The position numbers and the translations under genes are program-made. A stretch of DNA of 64,000 nt from Streptomyces cathayae (lineage in GTDB: Bacteria; Actinomycetota; Actinomycetes; Streptomycetales; Streptomycetaceae), in contig NZ_CP121682.1 in NCBI RefSeq assembly GCF_029760955.1, positions 5,456,001 to 5,520,000 of the forward strand, read 5' to 3'. Numbering within the stretch: position 1 is the first letter of the stretch; every line of letters starts with the position of its first letter. This document shows positions 8,338 to 17,793 of this stretch, piece by piece. The notes under the pieces were generated by a model. It was not told the DNA's origin, did not search any database, and worked only from the letters and a program-made list of their open reading frames with translations.

Positions 8338-9117
8338 ATGACGGCGCACCCCACCACCCCCCTCGTCGTCGTGGCTCACGGCAGCCGTGATCCGCGCACG
8401 CCGGGCACCGTACGGGCGCTCCTGGACCGCGTCCGCGCGCTGCGGCCCGGCCTGCCCGTGCACCTGGGGCACATCGAGCTGAACGCCCCGCTGCTCCCGG
8501 ACACCCTCGCCGGGCTGCACGCGCGAGGGGCCGGTTCGGCCGTGCTGGTGCCGCTGCTGCTCAGCCGCGGCCACCACGTCACACGGGACATCCCCGAGGC
8601 GGCCGCGGACACCCCGCTGCACGCGCGCGTGGCCGCCCCGCTGGGCCCGCACCCGCTGCTGGTGGACGCCCTGCACGCCCGCCTGACGGAAGCCGGCTGG
8701 CGCGCCCCGGCGGACGAGGCGGCCCGCCGTACGAGCGCGGTCGTGCTGGCCGCCGCCGGCTCCCGCAGCCCCGGCTCGGGGCGCGACACCGCCCGCACCG
8801 CCGGCCTGCTCGCCGAACGCCTCGGCGTGCCCGTCGTCCCCGCCTACGCCTCCGCCGCCGCCCCCACCGTCCCCGACGCCCTGCGCGCCCTGGCCGCCCG
8901 GGGCCGCCACCGCGTGGCGGTCGCCTCCTGCTTCACGGCCCCCGGCCGCTTCGCCACCAAGTGCGCGGCGGCGTCCCCCTGGATCACCGCGGCCCCCCTC
9001 GGCACCCACCCCGCCCTGGTCCGCCTCCTCCTCCACCGCTACGACCAGGCCCGCACGGCCCCCGCCCCGGCCCCGACGCGGTACGGGCGCACCCCGGCCG
9101 TCACCGTCTGCCCGTAG
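8338..9117 (+). CDS. Sirohydrochlorin chelatase family protein (CbiX/SirB-like)
   Basis: A 259-residue protein with the family metal-binding start VVVAHGSRDPR and a second motif LLLSRGHHVTRDIPEA; the C-terminal half repeats the fold (AAAGSRSPGSGRDTA). These enzymes insert Fe or Co into sirohydrochlorin. Placed between nasA and nirB genes, the likely product is siroheme for nitrite reductase. The ATG at 8338 has only a weak ribosome site; GGAGAGG lies about 27 bp upstream, so the start is the main uncertainty. The stop is 9 bp before the dGTPase ATG. Confidence 0.85.
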   Translation: MTAHPTTPLVVVAHGSRDPRTPGTVRALLDRVRALRPGLPVHLGHIELNAPLLPDTLAGLHARGAGSAVLVPLLLSRGHHVTRDIPEAAADTPLHARVAAPLGPHPLLVDALHARLTEAGWRAPADEAARRTSAVVLAAAGSRSPGSGRDTARTAGLLAERLGVPVVPAYASAAAPTVPDALRALAARGRHRVAVASCFTAPGRFATKCAAASPWITAAPLGTHPALVRLLLHRYDQARTAPAPAPTRYGRTPAVTVCP

Positions 9118-9126
9118 TGTCGAGGC

Positions 9127-10449
9127 ATGGCAGGCACCCGCACCCCCGCCCCCACCGGCCCGGCGTCACAGGAGTACGAGAACCACGTCCCGCCCCCCGG
9201 CTACGCCCCGCCCTCGGTCGCCCGCTGGGCCGCCGAACCCGACAAGCGCCCCGGGCGCACCGCCTTCCAGCGCGACCGCGCACGCGTGCTGCACTCCGCG
9301 GCCCTGCGCCGCCTGGCCGGCAAGACCCAGGTGGTCACCCCCGGAGCGGCCAGCCCGCTCTGGGACGCCAGCCCCCGCACCCGCCTCACCCACTCCCTCG
9401 AGTGCGCCCAGGTGGGCCGGGAGCTCGGCGCCGCCCTCGGCTGCGATCCGGACCTCGTGGAGGCCGCCTGCCTCTCCCACGACCTGGGCCACCCGCCCTT
9501 CGGCCACAACGGCGAACAGGCGCTGAACGAGTTCGCCGAGGACTGCGGCGGCTTCGAGGGCAACGCCCAGTCGCTCCGCCTCCTCACCCGCATCGAACCC
9601 AAACGGTTCACCCCCGAAGGCTCCGTCGGCCTCAACCTCACCCGCGCCGCCCTCGACGCCGCCACCAAGTACCCCTGGCCCCGGGGCGGCCACCCCACCG
9701 ACCCGGCCTCCCCGAAGTTCGGCGTCTACGAGGACGACCGCCCCGTCTTCGACTGGACCCGCGAGGGCGCCCCCGAAGGCCGCGTCTGTTTCGAGGCCCA
9801 GGTCATGGACTGGGCCGACGACGTGGCCTACTCGGTGCACGACGTGGAGGACGGCCTGCACGCCGGCCACATCGACCCCAACCTCCTGCACGCCGAGCCC
9901 GAGCGGCAGGCGGTCTTCGCCGTCGCCGCCGGCCGCTACACCGACCCCGGCACCGACCCGGCGGAACTCGCCGAGGCGCTCGACCGGCTCCTCGCCCAGG
10001 AGTGGTGGCCGCACGGCTACGACGGCACCGCGGTCGCCCAGGCCCGCCTCAAGGACGCCACCAGCCAGCTCATCGGCCGCTTCTGCCTCGCCGCCGAGGG
10101 CGCCACCCGGCAGCGGTTCGGCAGCGGCCGCCTCACCCGCTACGGAGCCGAACTCGTCGTCCCCCGGGAGACCCGCCTGGAGTGCGCCGTCCTCAAGGCG
10201 GTCGCCGACCGGTACGTCATGCAGCGCGCCGAGCAGGAACTGCTCCGCGCCGACCAGCGGATCGTCGTCGTCGAACTGGCCGAGGCGCTCACCGCCCGCG
10301 CCCCCGACGGCCTGGACCCGCAGTTCCGCACGCTGTTCGCGCAGGCCCCGGACGACCGTGCCCGCAAACGGGTGATCGTCGACCAGATCGCGTCCCTCAC
10401 CGACGCCTCGGCCCGCTCGCTTCACACCCGTCTGAGGGGGCAGGGTTGA
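9127..10449 (+). CDS. dgt: Deoxyguanosinetriphosphate triphosphohydrolase
   Basis: A 440-residue HD-domain hydrolase that converts dGTP (or other dNTPs) to deoxynucleoside and triphosphate. The metal-binding HD motif is complete: His89 in RLTHSLE, His118-Asp119 in [15 protein letters not shown], then His122 and His127. Later segments [21 protein letters not shown] and [14 protein letters not shown] are also typical. The length fits the actinobacterial family. It sits upstream of dnaG, a common arrangement in Streptomyces. Confidence 0.93.
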   Translation: MAGTRTPAPTGPASQEYENHVPPPGYAPPSVARWAAEPDKRPGRTAFQRDRARVLHSAALRRLAGKTQVVTPGAASPLWDASPRTRLTHSLECAQVGRELGAALGCDPDLVEAACLSHDLGHPPFGHNGEQALNEFAEDCGGFEGNAQSLRLLTRIEPKRFTPEGSVGLNLTRAALDAATKYPWPRGGHPTDPASPKFGVYEDDRPVFDWTREGAPEGRVCFEAQVMDWADDVAYSVHDVEDGLHAGHIDPNLLHAEPERQAVFAVAAGRYTDPGTDPAELAEALDRLLAQEWWPHGYDGTAVAQARLKDATSQLIGRFCLAAEGATRQRFGSGRLTRYGAELVVPRETRLECAVLKAVADRYVMQRAEQELLRADQRIVVVELAEALTARAPDGLDPQFRTLFAQAPDDRARKRVIVDQIASLTDASARSLHTRLRGQG

Positions 10450-10559
10450 GAAGAGCCCGAAGGAGGCCGTCCGTGGCCTGATCGGGTCACTCCCCCTTCC
10501 CGCACCACCCGGTGTGCGGGACGCTCACAGGTGGCGGCACCCCGAAGAGGAGGCATCAC

Positions 10560-11825
10560 GTGGTCGACGCGGATCAGACATTCGTCATCGTCGGAGGCGG
10601 ACTGGCCGGCGCGAAAGCGGCCGAAACGCTGCGAACGGAGGGCTTCACCGGCCGTGTCCTGCTGATCTGCGACGAACGCGACCACCCGTACGAGCGACCG
10701 CCCCTGTCCAAGGGCTACCTCCTCGGCAAGGAGGAACGCGACGGCGTCTTCGTGCACGAGCCCGCCTGGTACGCGCGCCACGACGTCGAGCTGCACCTCG
10801 GCCAGACCGTCGACGCCGTCGACCGCGCCGCGAAGACCGTCCGCTTCGGCGAGGACGGCACCACCGTCCGCTACGACAAACTGCTGCTGGCCAACGGTGC
10901 CGAGCCCCGCCGCCTGGACATCCCGGGCACCGGCCTGGCCGGCGTCCACCACCTGCGCCGCCTCGCGCACGCCGAACGCCTCAAGGGCGTCCTGACCTCC
11001 CTGGGCCGGGACAACGGCCACCTGGTGATCGCCGGCGCCGGCTGGATCGGCCTGGAGGTCGCGGCGGCGGCCCGCGAGTACGGCGCTGAGGTCACCGTCG
11101 TGCACCGGGGGCAGACCCCGCTGCACTCGGTCCTCGGCCCCGAGCTCGGCCAGCTCTTCGCCGACCTGCACCGCGACCACGGCGTCCGCTTCCACTTCGG
11201 TGCCACCCTCACCGAGATCACCGGGCAGGACGGCATGGTCCTCGCCGCCCGCACCGACGACGGCGAGGAGCACCCGGCGCACGCCGTCCTCGCGGCGATC
11301 GGCGCCGCCCCGCGCACCGGCCTCGCCCAGGCGGCGGGCCTGGAGATCGCCGACCGGGCGGACGGCGGCGGCATCCTGGTCGACGAGCGGCTGCGCACCT
11401 CCGACCCGGACATCCACGCGGCCGGTGACGTCGCCTCCTTCCCGCACGCCCTGTTCGGCACCCGGATGCGCGTCGAGCACTGGGCCAACGCCCTCAACGG
11501 CGGCCCGGCCGCGGCCCGCGCCATGCTGGGCCGGGAGGTCACGTACGACAGGGTGCCGTACTTCTTCAGCGACCAGTACGACCTGGGGATGGAGTACTCC
11601 GGCTGGGCACCGGCGGGCTCCTACGACCAGGTCGTCATCCGGGGCGACTCGGGCAAGCGGGAGTTCATCGCGTTCTGGATCAAAGAGGGCAGGGTGCTGG
11701 CCGGGATGAACGTCAACGTGTGGGACGTCACGGACCCGATCCAGCGGCTGATCCGCTCCCGGACCCCGGTGGACACGGACGCCCTGGCCGACCCGCACGT
11801 CCCGCTGGAGAGCCTCGCCCCCTGA
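10560..11825 (+). CDS. NAD(P)/FAD-dependent oxidoreductase (ferredoxin reductase type)
   Basis: A 421-residue flavoprotein of the rubredoxin/ferredoxin reductase group. The start is a GTG with GAGGAGG eight bases upstream; an ATG 48 bp further upstream gives a poor extension. FAD motif GGGLAGAKAAETL is near residue 10, followed by HPYERPPLSKGYLLG, GAGWIGLEVAAAARE (NAD site), and DIHAAGDVASFPHALFG with the FAD-contacting Asp. The C-terminal reductase domain (YFFSDQYDLGMEYSGWAP) is present. Such proteins feed ferredoxin/P450 or rubredoxin systems; no partner is adjacent. Confidence 0.88.
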   Translation: MVDADQTFVIVGGGLAGAKAAETLRTEGFTGRVLLICDERDHPYERPPLSKGYLLGKEERDGVFVHEPAWYARHDVELHLGQTVDAVDRAAKTVRFGEDGTTVRYDKLLLANGAEPRRLDIPGTGLAGVHHLRRLAHAERLKGVLTSLGRDNGHLVIAGAGWIGLEVAAAAREYGAEVTVVHRGQTPLHSVLGPELGQLFADLHRDHGVRFHFGATLTEITGQDGMVLAARTDDGEEHPAHAVLAAIGAAPRTGLAQAAGLEIADRADGGGILVDERLRTSDPDIHAAGDVASFPHALFGTRMRVEHWANALNGGPAAARAMLGREVTYDRVPYFFSDQYDLGMEYSGWAPAGSYDQVVIRGDSGKREFIAFWIKEGRVLAGMNVNVWDVTDPIQRLIRSRTPVDTDALADPHVPLESLAP

Positions 11826-11878
11826 CCGGGGCGGACGCCTCGGATCCGGCTCCCGGCGGACCACCGTAGACTTCCAGC

Positions 11879-13816
11879 GTGGCTGGACGGATCAACGACG
11901 AGGACGTGAAGGCGGTACGGGACGCGGTCCCGATCGACGCCGTGGTGTCCGAGTACCTCCAGCTGCGCGGCGCCGGCGGCGGCAACCTCAAGGGCCTGTG
12001 CCCGTTCCACGACGAGAAGTCGCCGTCCTTCCAGGTGAGCCCGAGCAAGGGACTCTTCCACTGCTTCGGCTGCCAGGAGGGCGGCGACACCATCACGTTC
12101 GTGATGAAGGTCGACCACCTCTCCTTCTCCGAGGCGGTCGAGCGCCTGGCCGCCCAGGCCGGCATCACCCTGCGCTACGAGGAGGGCGGGTACAACCCGG
12201 CCCACCAGCGCGGCGAGCGCATCCGCCTGGTCGAGGCCCACCGGATCGCCGCCGACTGGTACGTGGAGCAGCTCGCGACCTCCCCCGAGGCGGACACCGG
12301 CCGCGCCTTCCTCGCCGAGCGGGGCTTCGACCAGGAGGCCGCCCGGCACTTCTCCGTCGGCTACAGCCCCCAGGGCTGGGACCACCTCACCCGCTTCCTG
12401 CGCGGCAAGGGCTTCACCGACAAGGAGCTGCTGCTCTCCGGCCTGTCCCAGGAGGGCCGCCGCGGCCCCATCGACCGCTTCCGCGGCCGGCTGATGTGGC
12501 CCATCCGCGACATCGGCGGCGAGGTCGTCGGCTTCGGCGCCCGCAAGCTGTACGAGACGGACAACGGCCCCAAGTACCTCAACACCCCCGAGACGGCGAT
12601 CTACAAGAAGTCCCAGGTCCTGTACGGCATCGACCTGGCGAAGAAGGACATCGCCAAGTCGTCCCGCGCGGTCGTCGTCGAGGGCTACACCGACGTCATG
12701 GCCTGCCACCTCGCCGGTGTCACCACCGCCATCGCGACCTGCGGCACCGCCTTCGGCAACGACCACATCAAGATCCTGCGCCGACTGCTGATGGACAACG
12801 GATCGGCCCGGGTGATCTTCACCTTCGACGGTGACGCGGCCGGCCAGAAGGCGGCCCTGCGCGCCTTCGAGGACGACCAGAAGTTCGCCGCCGAGACCTA
12901 CATCGCCGTCGCACCCGACGGCATGGACCCCTGCGACCTGCGCCTGGCCAAGGGCGACGAGGCCGTCGCCGATCTCACCGAACCCCGCACCCCGCTCTTC
13001 GAGTTCGCGCTCCGCCACATCGTGAGCCGCTACGACCTGGACACCCCGGCCGGCCGCGCCGCCGCCCTCGACGAGGCCGCCCCGGTCGTCGCCCGCATCA
13101 AGAACAGCGGCGCCCAGCACGAGGTCGCCGTCCAGCTCGCCGGCATGCTCGGCATCCTGGACACCCAGTTCGTGGTCAAGCGGGTGGCGCAGCTCGCCCG
13201 CTGGGCCCGCGACCGCGGCGGCAAGGGCCCCGCCCCCGACGACCGCCGGCAGCGCGGCCGGGACGGCGGGCCGCAGCAGTACGCCTCCGGCCCGCAGCCC
13301 GCACTCCCGCGGGGCCCCGCCCTCAACCTGCGCAACCCCGTCTTCGCCACCGAACGGGAACTGCTCAAGCTCGCCCTCCAGCACCCCGCCCTGGTCTCCC
13401 CGGCCTTCGACGCCTACGGCGTCGACGAGTTCACCGCCCCGGTCTACGCGGCCGTGCGCCAGGCCGTCCTGGAGGCGGGCGGTGCCGAGTACGGCGCCCA
13501 GGACCCGCAGGAGTACCTGATCCGGGTCCGCGACGCCGCCCCCGACGACACCGTCCGCGCCATGGTCACCGAACTCGCCGTCGAGGCGATCATGCTGCAC
13601 CGGGGCGTCAAGGAGGTCGACGAGAACTACGCGGGCGCCCAGCTGGTCACCGTCCGCCGCCGTGCCGTCGAGCGCCGTGTCCGCGAGGTCGCCGGCCGGC
13701 TGACCCGGCTCGCCTCCCAGGGCGACCCCGCCGAACTGGCCTCCGTGCAGAACGAACTGTGGGTCCTCCAGCAGTACGACCAGTCCCTGCGCGAACACGG
13801 AGCGGCGGCCCTCTAG
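11879..13816 (+). CDS. dnaG: DNA primase
   Basis: A 645-residue primase that makes RNA primers at the replication fork. The N-terminal zinc ribbon has ligands Cys41, His44, Cys62 and Cys65 (CPFHDEKSPSF and FHCFGCQEGGD). The catalytic core includes RFRGRLMWPIRDIGGEVVGF and the TOPRIM segments VVVEGYTDVMA and FTFDGDAAGQKAA. A linker leads to the C-terminal helicase-interaction domain. The GTG start is 54 bp after the flavoprotein stop. The next gene in the usual Streptomyces order, an hrdA-like sigma gene, is displaced by the 9.7-kb island that follows. Confidence 0.97.
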   Translation: MAGRINDEDVKAVRDAVPIDAVVSEYLQLRGAGGGNLKGLCPFHDEKSPSFQVSPSKGLFHCFGCQEGGDTITFVMKVDHLSFSEAVERLAAQAGITLRYEEGGYNPAHQRGERIRLVEAHRIAADWYVEQLATSPEADTGRAFLAERGFDQEAARHFSVGYSPQGWDHLTRFLRGKGFTDKELLLSGLSQEGRRGPIDRFRGRLMWPIRDIGGEVVGFGARKLYETDNGPKYLNTPETAIYKKSQVLYGIDLAKKDIAKSSRAVVVEGYTDVMACHLAGVTTAIATCGTAFGNDHIKILRRLLMDNGSARVIFTFDGDAAGQKAALRAFEDDQKFAAETYIAVAPDGMDPCDLRLAKGDEAVADLTEPRTPLFEFALRHIVSRYDLDTPAGRAAALDEAAPVVARIKNSGAQHEVAVQLAGMLGILDTQFVVKRVAQLARWARDRGGKGPAPDDRRQRGRDGGPQQYASGPQPALPRGPALNLRNPVFATERELLKLALQHPALVSPAFDAYGVDEFTAPVYAAVRQAVLEAGGAEYGAQDPQEYLIRVRDAAPDDTVRAMVTELAVEAIMLHRGVKEVDENYAGAQLVTVRRRAVERRVREVAGRLTRLASQGDPAELASVQNELWVLQQYDQSLREHGAAAL

Positions 13817-14120
13817 TGCGCCGGCAGCGGTTCGTGTCCTGAGCCGCGTTTTCGGTGGTGGCAGCGGCGGGCGCCGGCACGGCGACCGCGAGGTGCCGGC
13901 CGCGATCGTGTCCGTGGCGACGTCGGGGTGCATGTGGCAGCAGTTGCCCGTGGCCTCGTTCGGGCTGTCGCACCGGACGGCCCGAACTGATCCAGGCCGC
14001 GCTCGTTCTTCGCGGCCTGGAACGCCTCCTCGATCGCCCGGCGCGGTCCAGTTGCCCGGCCGACCGCAGGCACCGGCGGAACTCCGGGGGGTGCCGCCCG
14101 CGCCTCGCCGTTCCCGAGAT
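13817..14120 (-). pseudogene. C-terminal remnant of an IS701-like transposase
   Basis: On the minus strand, 13989-14040 encodes AIEEAFQAAKNERGLDQ, a segment I recognise from the C-terminal catalytic region of Streptomyces IS701-family DDE transposases. Flanking sequence in all three frames is broken: the usual tryptophan/tyrosine-rich continuation is lost by frameshift or deletion, and no terminal repeat is evident. It abuts the dnaG stop and marks the left edge of the catabolic island. The matching N-terminal piece lies at 23166-23393. Confidence 0.7.
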
Positions 14121-14309
14121 CAGGGAAAGCCGGGTGGGACGCGTGAGGACCGGCACACGTCCGGCGCACCGGACGGTATGTGCTCCAGCACAGGGGGACG
14201 CTCGCTTCTCTGTGCTGCGAACGGATCGTGCCCGCCTGTGCTGTGGCTTTGACTGAGGGGCGCGTCGGCCGGTCCCTGCCCGCCGCGCGATCCGTCGGTC
14301 AGGAGGACA

Positions 14310-14846
14310 ATGATGTTGCATCCGAACCTTGTGGTAACCGGCCGTGTCGAGGGCAAGTCGGTTTTCGTCGACGAGCAGCCGCTCGAACCCGCGCAGACCC
14401 CGGCCCTTCCCGGCCTGGAGGTCTTCCTTGCCTGGGGAACGGCGGACGGCGGAGCGTCCAATGCCGAGACCGAGCCCGAGGCGGTCCTCGCCCCGTACTT
14501 TCCCGGGGCCGGCGGCACTCGCCTGCTGCTGGTGACCTGGCCTCCGGCGACCGCCGGCGAACCCACCGACCCGCAGCCCGCAACGCCTTGGGCCGAGGAG
14601 ATCCTCGCCGGTCTGGTGGCCACCGTTGAGAAGGATCACCCCGGTATGCACACCAGCGCCACCCTGGATTACGGCGTCGTCCTGTCGGGAGAGATGTGGC
14701 TGGAACTGGACGACGGAGCGGAGCGTCGCCTCCCCGCGGGGACCTGTGTGGTGCAGCGGGGCACCAGGCACCGCTGGAGCAACCGTGGCACCGAGCCCGC
14801 CACGATGGCCTTCGTCCTCATCGGTGCCGCCGAGGACGCGCAGTGA
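14310..14846 (+). CDS. Cupin-domain protein
   Basis: A 178-residue small-molecule cupin. HTSATLDYGVVLSGEMWLEL and LPAGTCVVQRGTRHRWSNRG form the two conserved cupin motifs in the C-terminal half; the N-terminal half (VFVDEQPLEPAQTPALPG) is not recognised. The AGGAGG at 14301 favours the second of two adjacent ATGs (14313). It overlaps the acetoacetyl-CoA synthetase start by GTGA, so it is translationally coupled to the ketone pathway. It could be an isomerase, a dioxygenase-like enzyme or a ligand sensor; the sequence does not decide. Confidence 0.8.
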   Translation: MMLHPNLVVTGRVEGKSVFVDEQPLEPAQTPALPGLEVFLAWGTADGGASNAETEPEAVLAPYFPGAGGTRLLLVTWPPATAGEPTDPQPATPWAEEILAGLVATVEKDHPGMHTSATLDYGVVLSGEMWLELDDGAERRLPAGTCVVQRGTRHRWSNRGTEPATMAFVLIGAAEDAQ

Positions 14847-16783
14847 CCGGGCCGGCGGGGCTGGAGCTGGACGCGTCAGCCCTGGGAGGTTTCTGCCGTT
14901 GGCTCCGGAAGAACCGTGACCTGGACGTGTCGGACTACGGAGAGCTGCACCGCTGGTCGGTGACCGACCTGTCCGGTTTCTGGTCCGCCGTGCAGCAGTA
15001 CCTCGACGTTCCCTTCCGGACCGCCTACCGGGAGGTACTGGCGGAGGAGCGGATGCCCGGAGCGCGCTGGTTCCCCGGCGTCCGCACCAACTACGCCGAC
15101 GGACTGCTGACGGACGGCGATCCGCAGGAACCGGCACTGATCACCGTCCGCGAAGACGGCAGCACCGAGGCCCTGACCACCGGCGAGTTCCGCCGCCGGG
15201 TGGCGGCCCTCGCCCGCTCCCTGACCTCACTCGGAGTCGGGGTGGGCGACCGTGTCGTCGGCTACCTGCCGAACGTCGGTGAGTCGGCGGTCGCCTTCTA
15301 CGCGGCCGCCAGCATCGGCGCGGTCTGGGCCTCGGTCGGCTCGGACTACGGACCGGACGCCGCGGCGGCCCGGTTGGGCCAACTGACGCCGAAGGTGCTG
15401 ATCGCCGTCGACGGATACCGCTACGCCGGTGTCGACCGGGATTGCGGGCCGGCCGTGGCGACGCTGCGGGAGGCGATCGGTCCCGCTCACACGGTCATCG
15501 TGCCCCGGCTCGGCTCCACGGTGGCGCCGGACTGCCTCGACTGGCGGGAACTGACGGTGGGCGAGGCCACCCTGGAACCCGTGGCCGTACCGTTCGACCA
15601 CCCGCTGTGGGTGCTGTTCTCCTCCGGGACCACCGGCATCCCCAAGGGCATCGTGCACAGCCACGGCGGCGTCCAGCTGGAGATGTACAAGACCCTCAGG
15701 CTGCAGTGGGACCTCGGTACCGGCAGCCGACTGCTGTGGGCGACCTCGCCGAGCTGGGTCATCTGGACGCTGCTGGTCTCCGCGCCGCTGGTGGGAGCCA
15801 CCGCGGTGCTGTACGACGGCAGCCCGACATTCCCTGACACCGCAGGACTGTGGCGGGCGGCGTCCGCGCACCGGGTCACGCACTTCGGGACGAGCCCGGG
15901 CTTCCTGGCCGCCTGCGAACGTTCGGGAGTCCTCCCCGGCCGGCTGTGCGATCTGTCCGCTCTCCGGCAGATCATCGCGACCGGCTCACCCGTGCCGCCC
16001 TCGGCCAACGGGTGGGTGTCCGCGCACGTCGGGGAGCAGGTCCCCCTCGTCGCGATCAGCGGCGGAACCGACGTGGTGGGAGCATTCGTCGGCGGTGCGC
16101 CGACCGTCCCGGTGGTCCCCGGTGAGATCTCGGCCCCCTGTCTGGGGGTCAAGGTCGAGGCCTGGGATCCGCAGGGACGGGCCCTGGTGAACGAGGTGGG
16201 GGAACTCGTCGTGACCCGCCCGATGCCCAGCATGCCCGTCGCGTTGTGGGGAGACGAGTCCGGGGAGCGCTACCGGCAGGCGTACTTCGACACCTACCCC
16301 GGCACGTGGCGGCACGGCGACTGGATCACCGTCACAGACCGGAACTCGGTCGTGATCCACGGCCGATCGGACGCCACACTCAACCGCAATGGCGTCCGTA
16401 TGGGCAGCGCCGACATCTACGCCGCCGTCGAGGAGCTCCCCGAGGTGCACGAAGCGCTCGTCATCGGAGCGGAACTGCCCGACGGCGGCTACTGGATGCC
16501 CCTCTTCGTCGCCCTCCGCGACGGCGTGGAACTCGACGACGGCCTGCGCGACCGCATCCGTCGGGCAATCCGGCGACAGGCTTCGCCACGACACGTACCC
16601 GACGAGATCGTGGCGGTGCCGGCCATCCCGCACACGAAGACCGGCAAGAAGCTGGAGGTCCCGCTCAAACGGATCCTCCTGGGCGCGGAACCCGGTGCCG
16701 TGGTCGCACCCGCTGCCGTGGACGCCCCGGAGGCACTGGACTTCTTCGTCCGGCTGGCCGAGCGCCGGTCGGCGCGTGCGTGA
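14843..16783 (+). CDS. Acetoacetyl-CoA synthetase
   Basis: A 646-residue acyl-adenylate-forming enzyme: acetoacetate + ATP + CoA to acetoacetyl-CoA. The length and the N-terminal ACS-type domain fit acetoacetate-CoA ligase. Motifs are LWVLFSSGTTGIPKGIVHSH (P-loop), LWATSPSWVIWTLLVSAP, AISGGTDVVGAFVGG (the form typical of this subfamily), WRHGDWITV, RSDATLNRNGVRMG, and the C-terminal lysine motif HTKTGKKLEVPLKR. The GTG start overlaps the cupin stop. An alternative substrate is 3-hydroxybutyrate, which would fit the next gene equally well. Confidence 0.9.
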   Translation: MTGPAGLELDASALGGFCRWLRKNRDLDVSDYGELHRWSVTDLSGFWSAVQQYLDVPFRTAYREVLAEERMPGARWFPGVRTNYADGLLTDGDPQEPALITVREDGSTEALTTGEFRRRVAALARSLTSLGVGVGDRVVGYLPNVGESAVAFYAAASIGAVWASVGSDYGPDAAAARLGQLTPKVLIAVDGYRYAGVDRDCGPAVATLREAIGPAHTVIVPRLGSTVAPDCLDWRELTVGEATLEPVAVPFDHPLWVLFSSGTTGIPKGIVHSHGGVQLEMYKTLRLQWDLGTGSRLLWATSPSWVIWTLLVSAPLVGATAVLYDGSPTFPDTAGLWRAASAHRVTHFGTSPGFLAACERSGVLPGRLCDLSALRQIIATGSPVPPSANGWVSAHVGEQVPLVAISGGTDVVGAFVGGAPTVPVVPGEISAPCLGVKVEAWDPQGRALVNEVGELVVTRPMPSMPVALWGDESGERYRQAYFDTYPGTWRHGDWITVTDRNSVVIHGRSDATLNRNGVRMGSADIYAAVEELPEVHEALVIGAELPDGGYWMPLFVALRDGVELDDGLRDRIRRAIRRQASPRHVPDEIVAVPAIPHTKTGKKLEVPLKRILLGAEPGAVVAPAAVDAPEALDFFVRLAERRSARA

Positions 16784-16872
16784 CCCGGCCCCGGCGGCCG
16801 CCCGCGCGGCATCACGGACCGCGGCCGGCCGCGGCGCGGACCGACCCCATCCGACACCCTCACCCGGAAAGC

Positions 16873-17748
16873 ATGGACATGGACACGAAGAAGGTGGACC
16901 GTCTCGGCGTGGTCGGCTGCGGCCTGATGGGCTCCGGCATCGCGCAGGTCGCCGCGGTCGCGGGCCTGGACGTCCTCGTCGCGGAGACGAGCCGCGAAGC
17001 CGTCGAGGCGGGCAAGCGCCGGATCACCGCCTCTCTGGACCGAGGCGTGCAGCGGGGCAGACTCACCGAGGAGCAGCGCGAGACGGCGCTCGGACGCATG
17101 GCGTTCACCACCGACGTGGGGGACCTGGGCGACCGGCAGTTCGTCATCGAGGCCGTGGTGGAGCACCCCGAGGCCAAGAGCGAGGTCATGCGGGCCCTCG
17201 ACAAGGCGCTGACCAGCCCCGACGCCATCCTGGCCACCAACACCTCCTCCCTCCCCGTCGTCGACCTGGCCGTGGCCACCCGGCGACCCGCACACGTCGT
17301 CGGCGTGCACTTCTTCAACCCGGTCCCGGTCCAGCGGCTGGTGGAGGTGATCCCCGCGGTGACCACCAGCAAGGAGACCTACGCGCGCGCCCGTGACTTC
17401 GTCACCGGTCGGCTGGGCAAGGAGGTCATCCGTGCTCCCGACCGCTCCGGCTTCGTGGTGAACGCCCTGCTCGTGCCGTACATGATGTCCGCGGTGCGCA
17501 TGCTCGAAGCGGGATCCGCCTCGGCCTCGGACATCGACCGGGGCATGGAACTCGGCTGCGCTCACCCGATGGGCCCGCTGCGCCTGCTCGACTTCGTCGG
17601 ACTGGACACCGCGCAGGCCGCGGCGGAATCCATGTACGAGGAGTACAAGGAGCCCCTCTACGCTCCCCCCGCTCTCCTGCGCCGCATGGTCGCCGCCGGC
17701 CACCTGGGCCGCAAGAGCGGTCGAGGCTTCTACGACTACGCCCCCTGA
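16873..17748 (+). CDS. 3-hydroxybutyryl-CoA dehydrogenase
   Basis: A 291-residue NAD-dependent 3-hydroxyacyl-CoA dehydrogenase. The Rossmann motif GVVGCGLMGSGIAQVAA opens the protein; the catalytic region includes NTSSLPVVDLA, HVVGVHFFNPVPVQRLVEV with the catalytic His, and the dimerisation domain with DRSGFVVNALLVPYMMSAVRM and LRLLDFVGLDTA. It interconverts 3-hydroxybutyryl-CoA and acetoacetyl-CoA. Two in-frame ATGs (16873, 16879) are possible; GGAAAG spacing slightly favours the second. It sits between the synthetase and the thiolase, completing a route to acetyl-CoA. Confidence 0.92.
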   Translation: MDMDTKKVDRLGVVGCGLMGSGIAQVAAVAGLDVLVAETSREAVEAGKRRITASLDRGVQRGRLTEEQRETALGRMAFTTDVGDLGDRQFVIEAVVEHPEAKSEVMRALDKALTSPDAILATNTSSLPVVDLAVATRRPAHVVGVHFFNPVPVQRLVEVIPAVTTSKETYARARDFVTGRLGKEVIRAPDRSGFVVNALLVPYMMSAVRMLEAGSASASDIDRGMELGCAHPMGPLRLLDFVGLDTAQAAAESMYEEYKEPLYAPPALLRRMVAAGHLGRKSGRGFYDYAP

Positions 17749-17793
17749 CGCTCCGCACACGGCACTCGTCCGCTGTCCGAAAGGAAACCCTCC

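Noticed and set aside
12000..14000. Replication origin near dnaG
   Set aside because: No DnaA boxes, dnaA or dnaN; dnaG is far from oriC in Streptomyces.
14160..14309. Terminal inverted repeat of the IS701-like element upstream of the cupin gene
   Set aside because: I could not find a matching inverted end at the other side by eye; only the coding remnants are supported.
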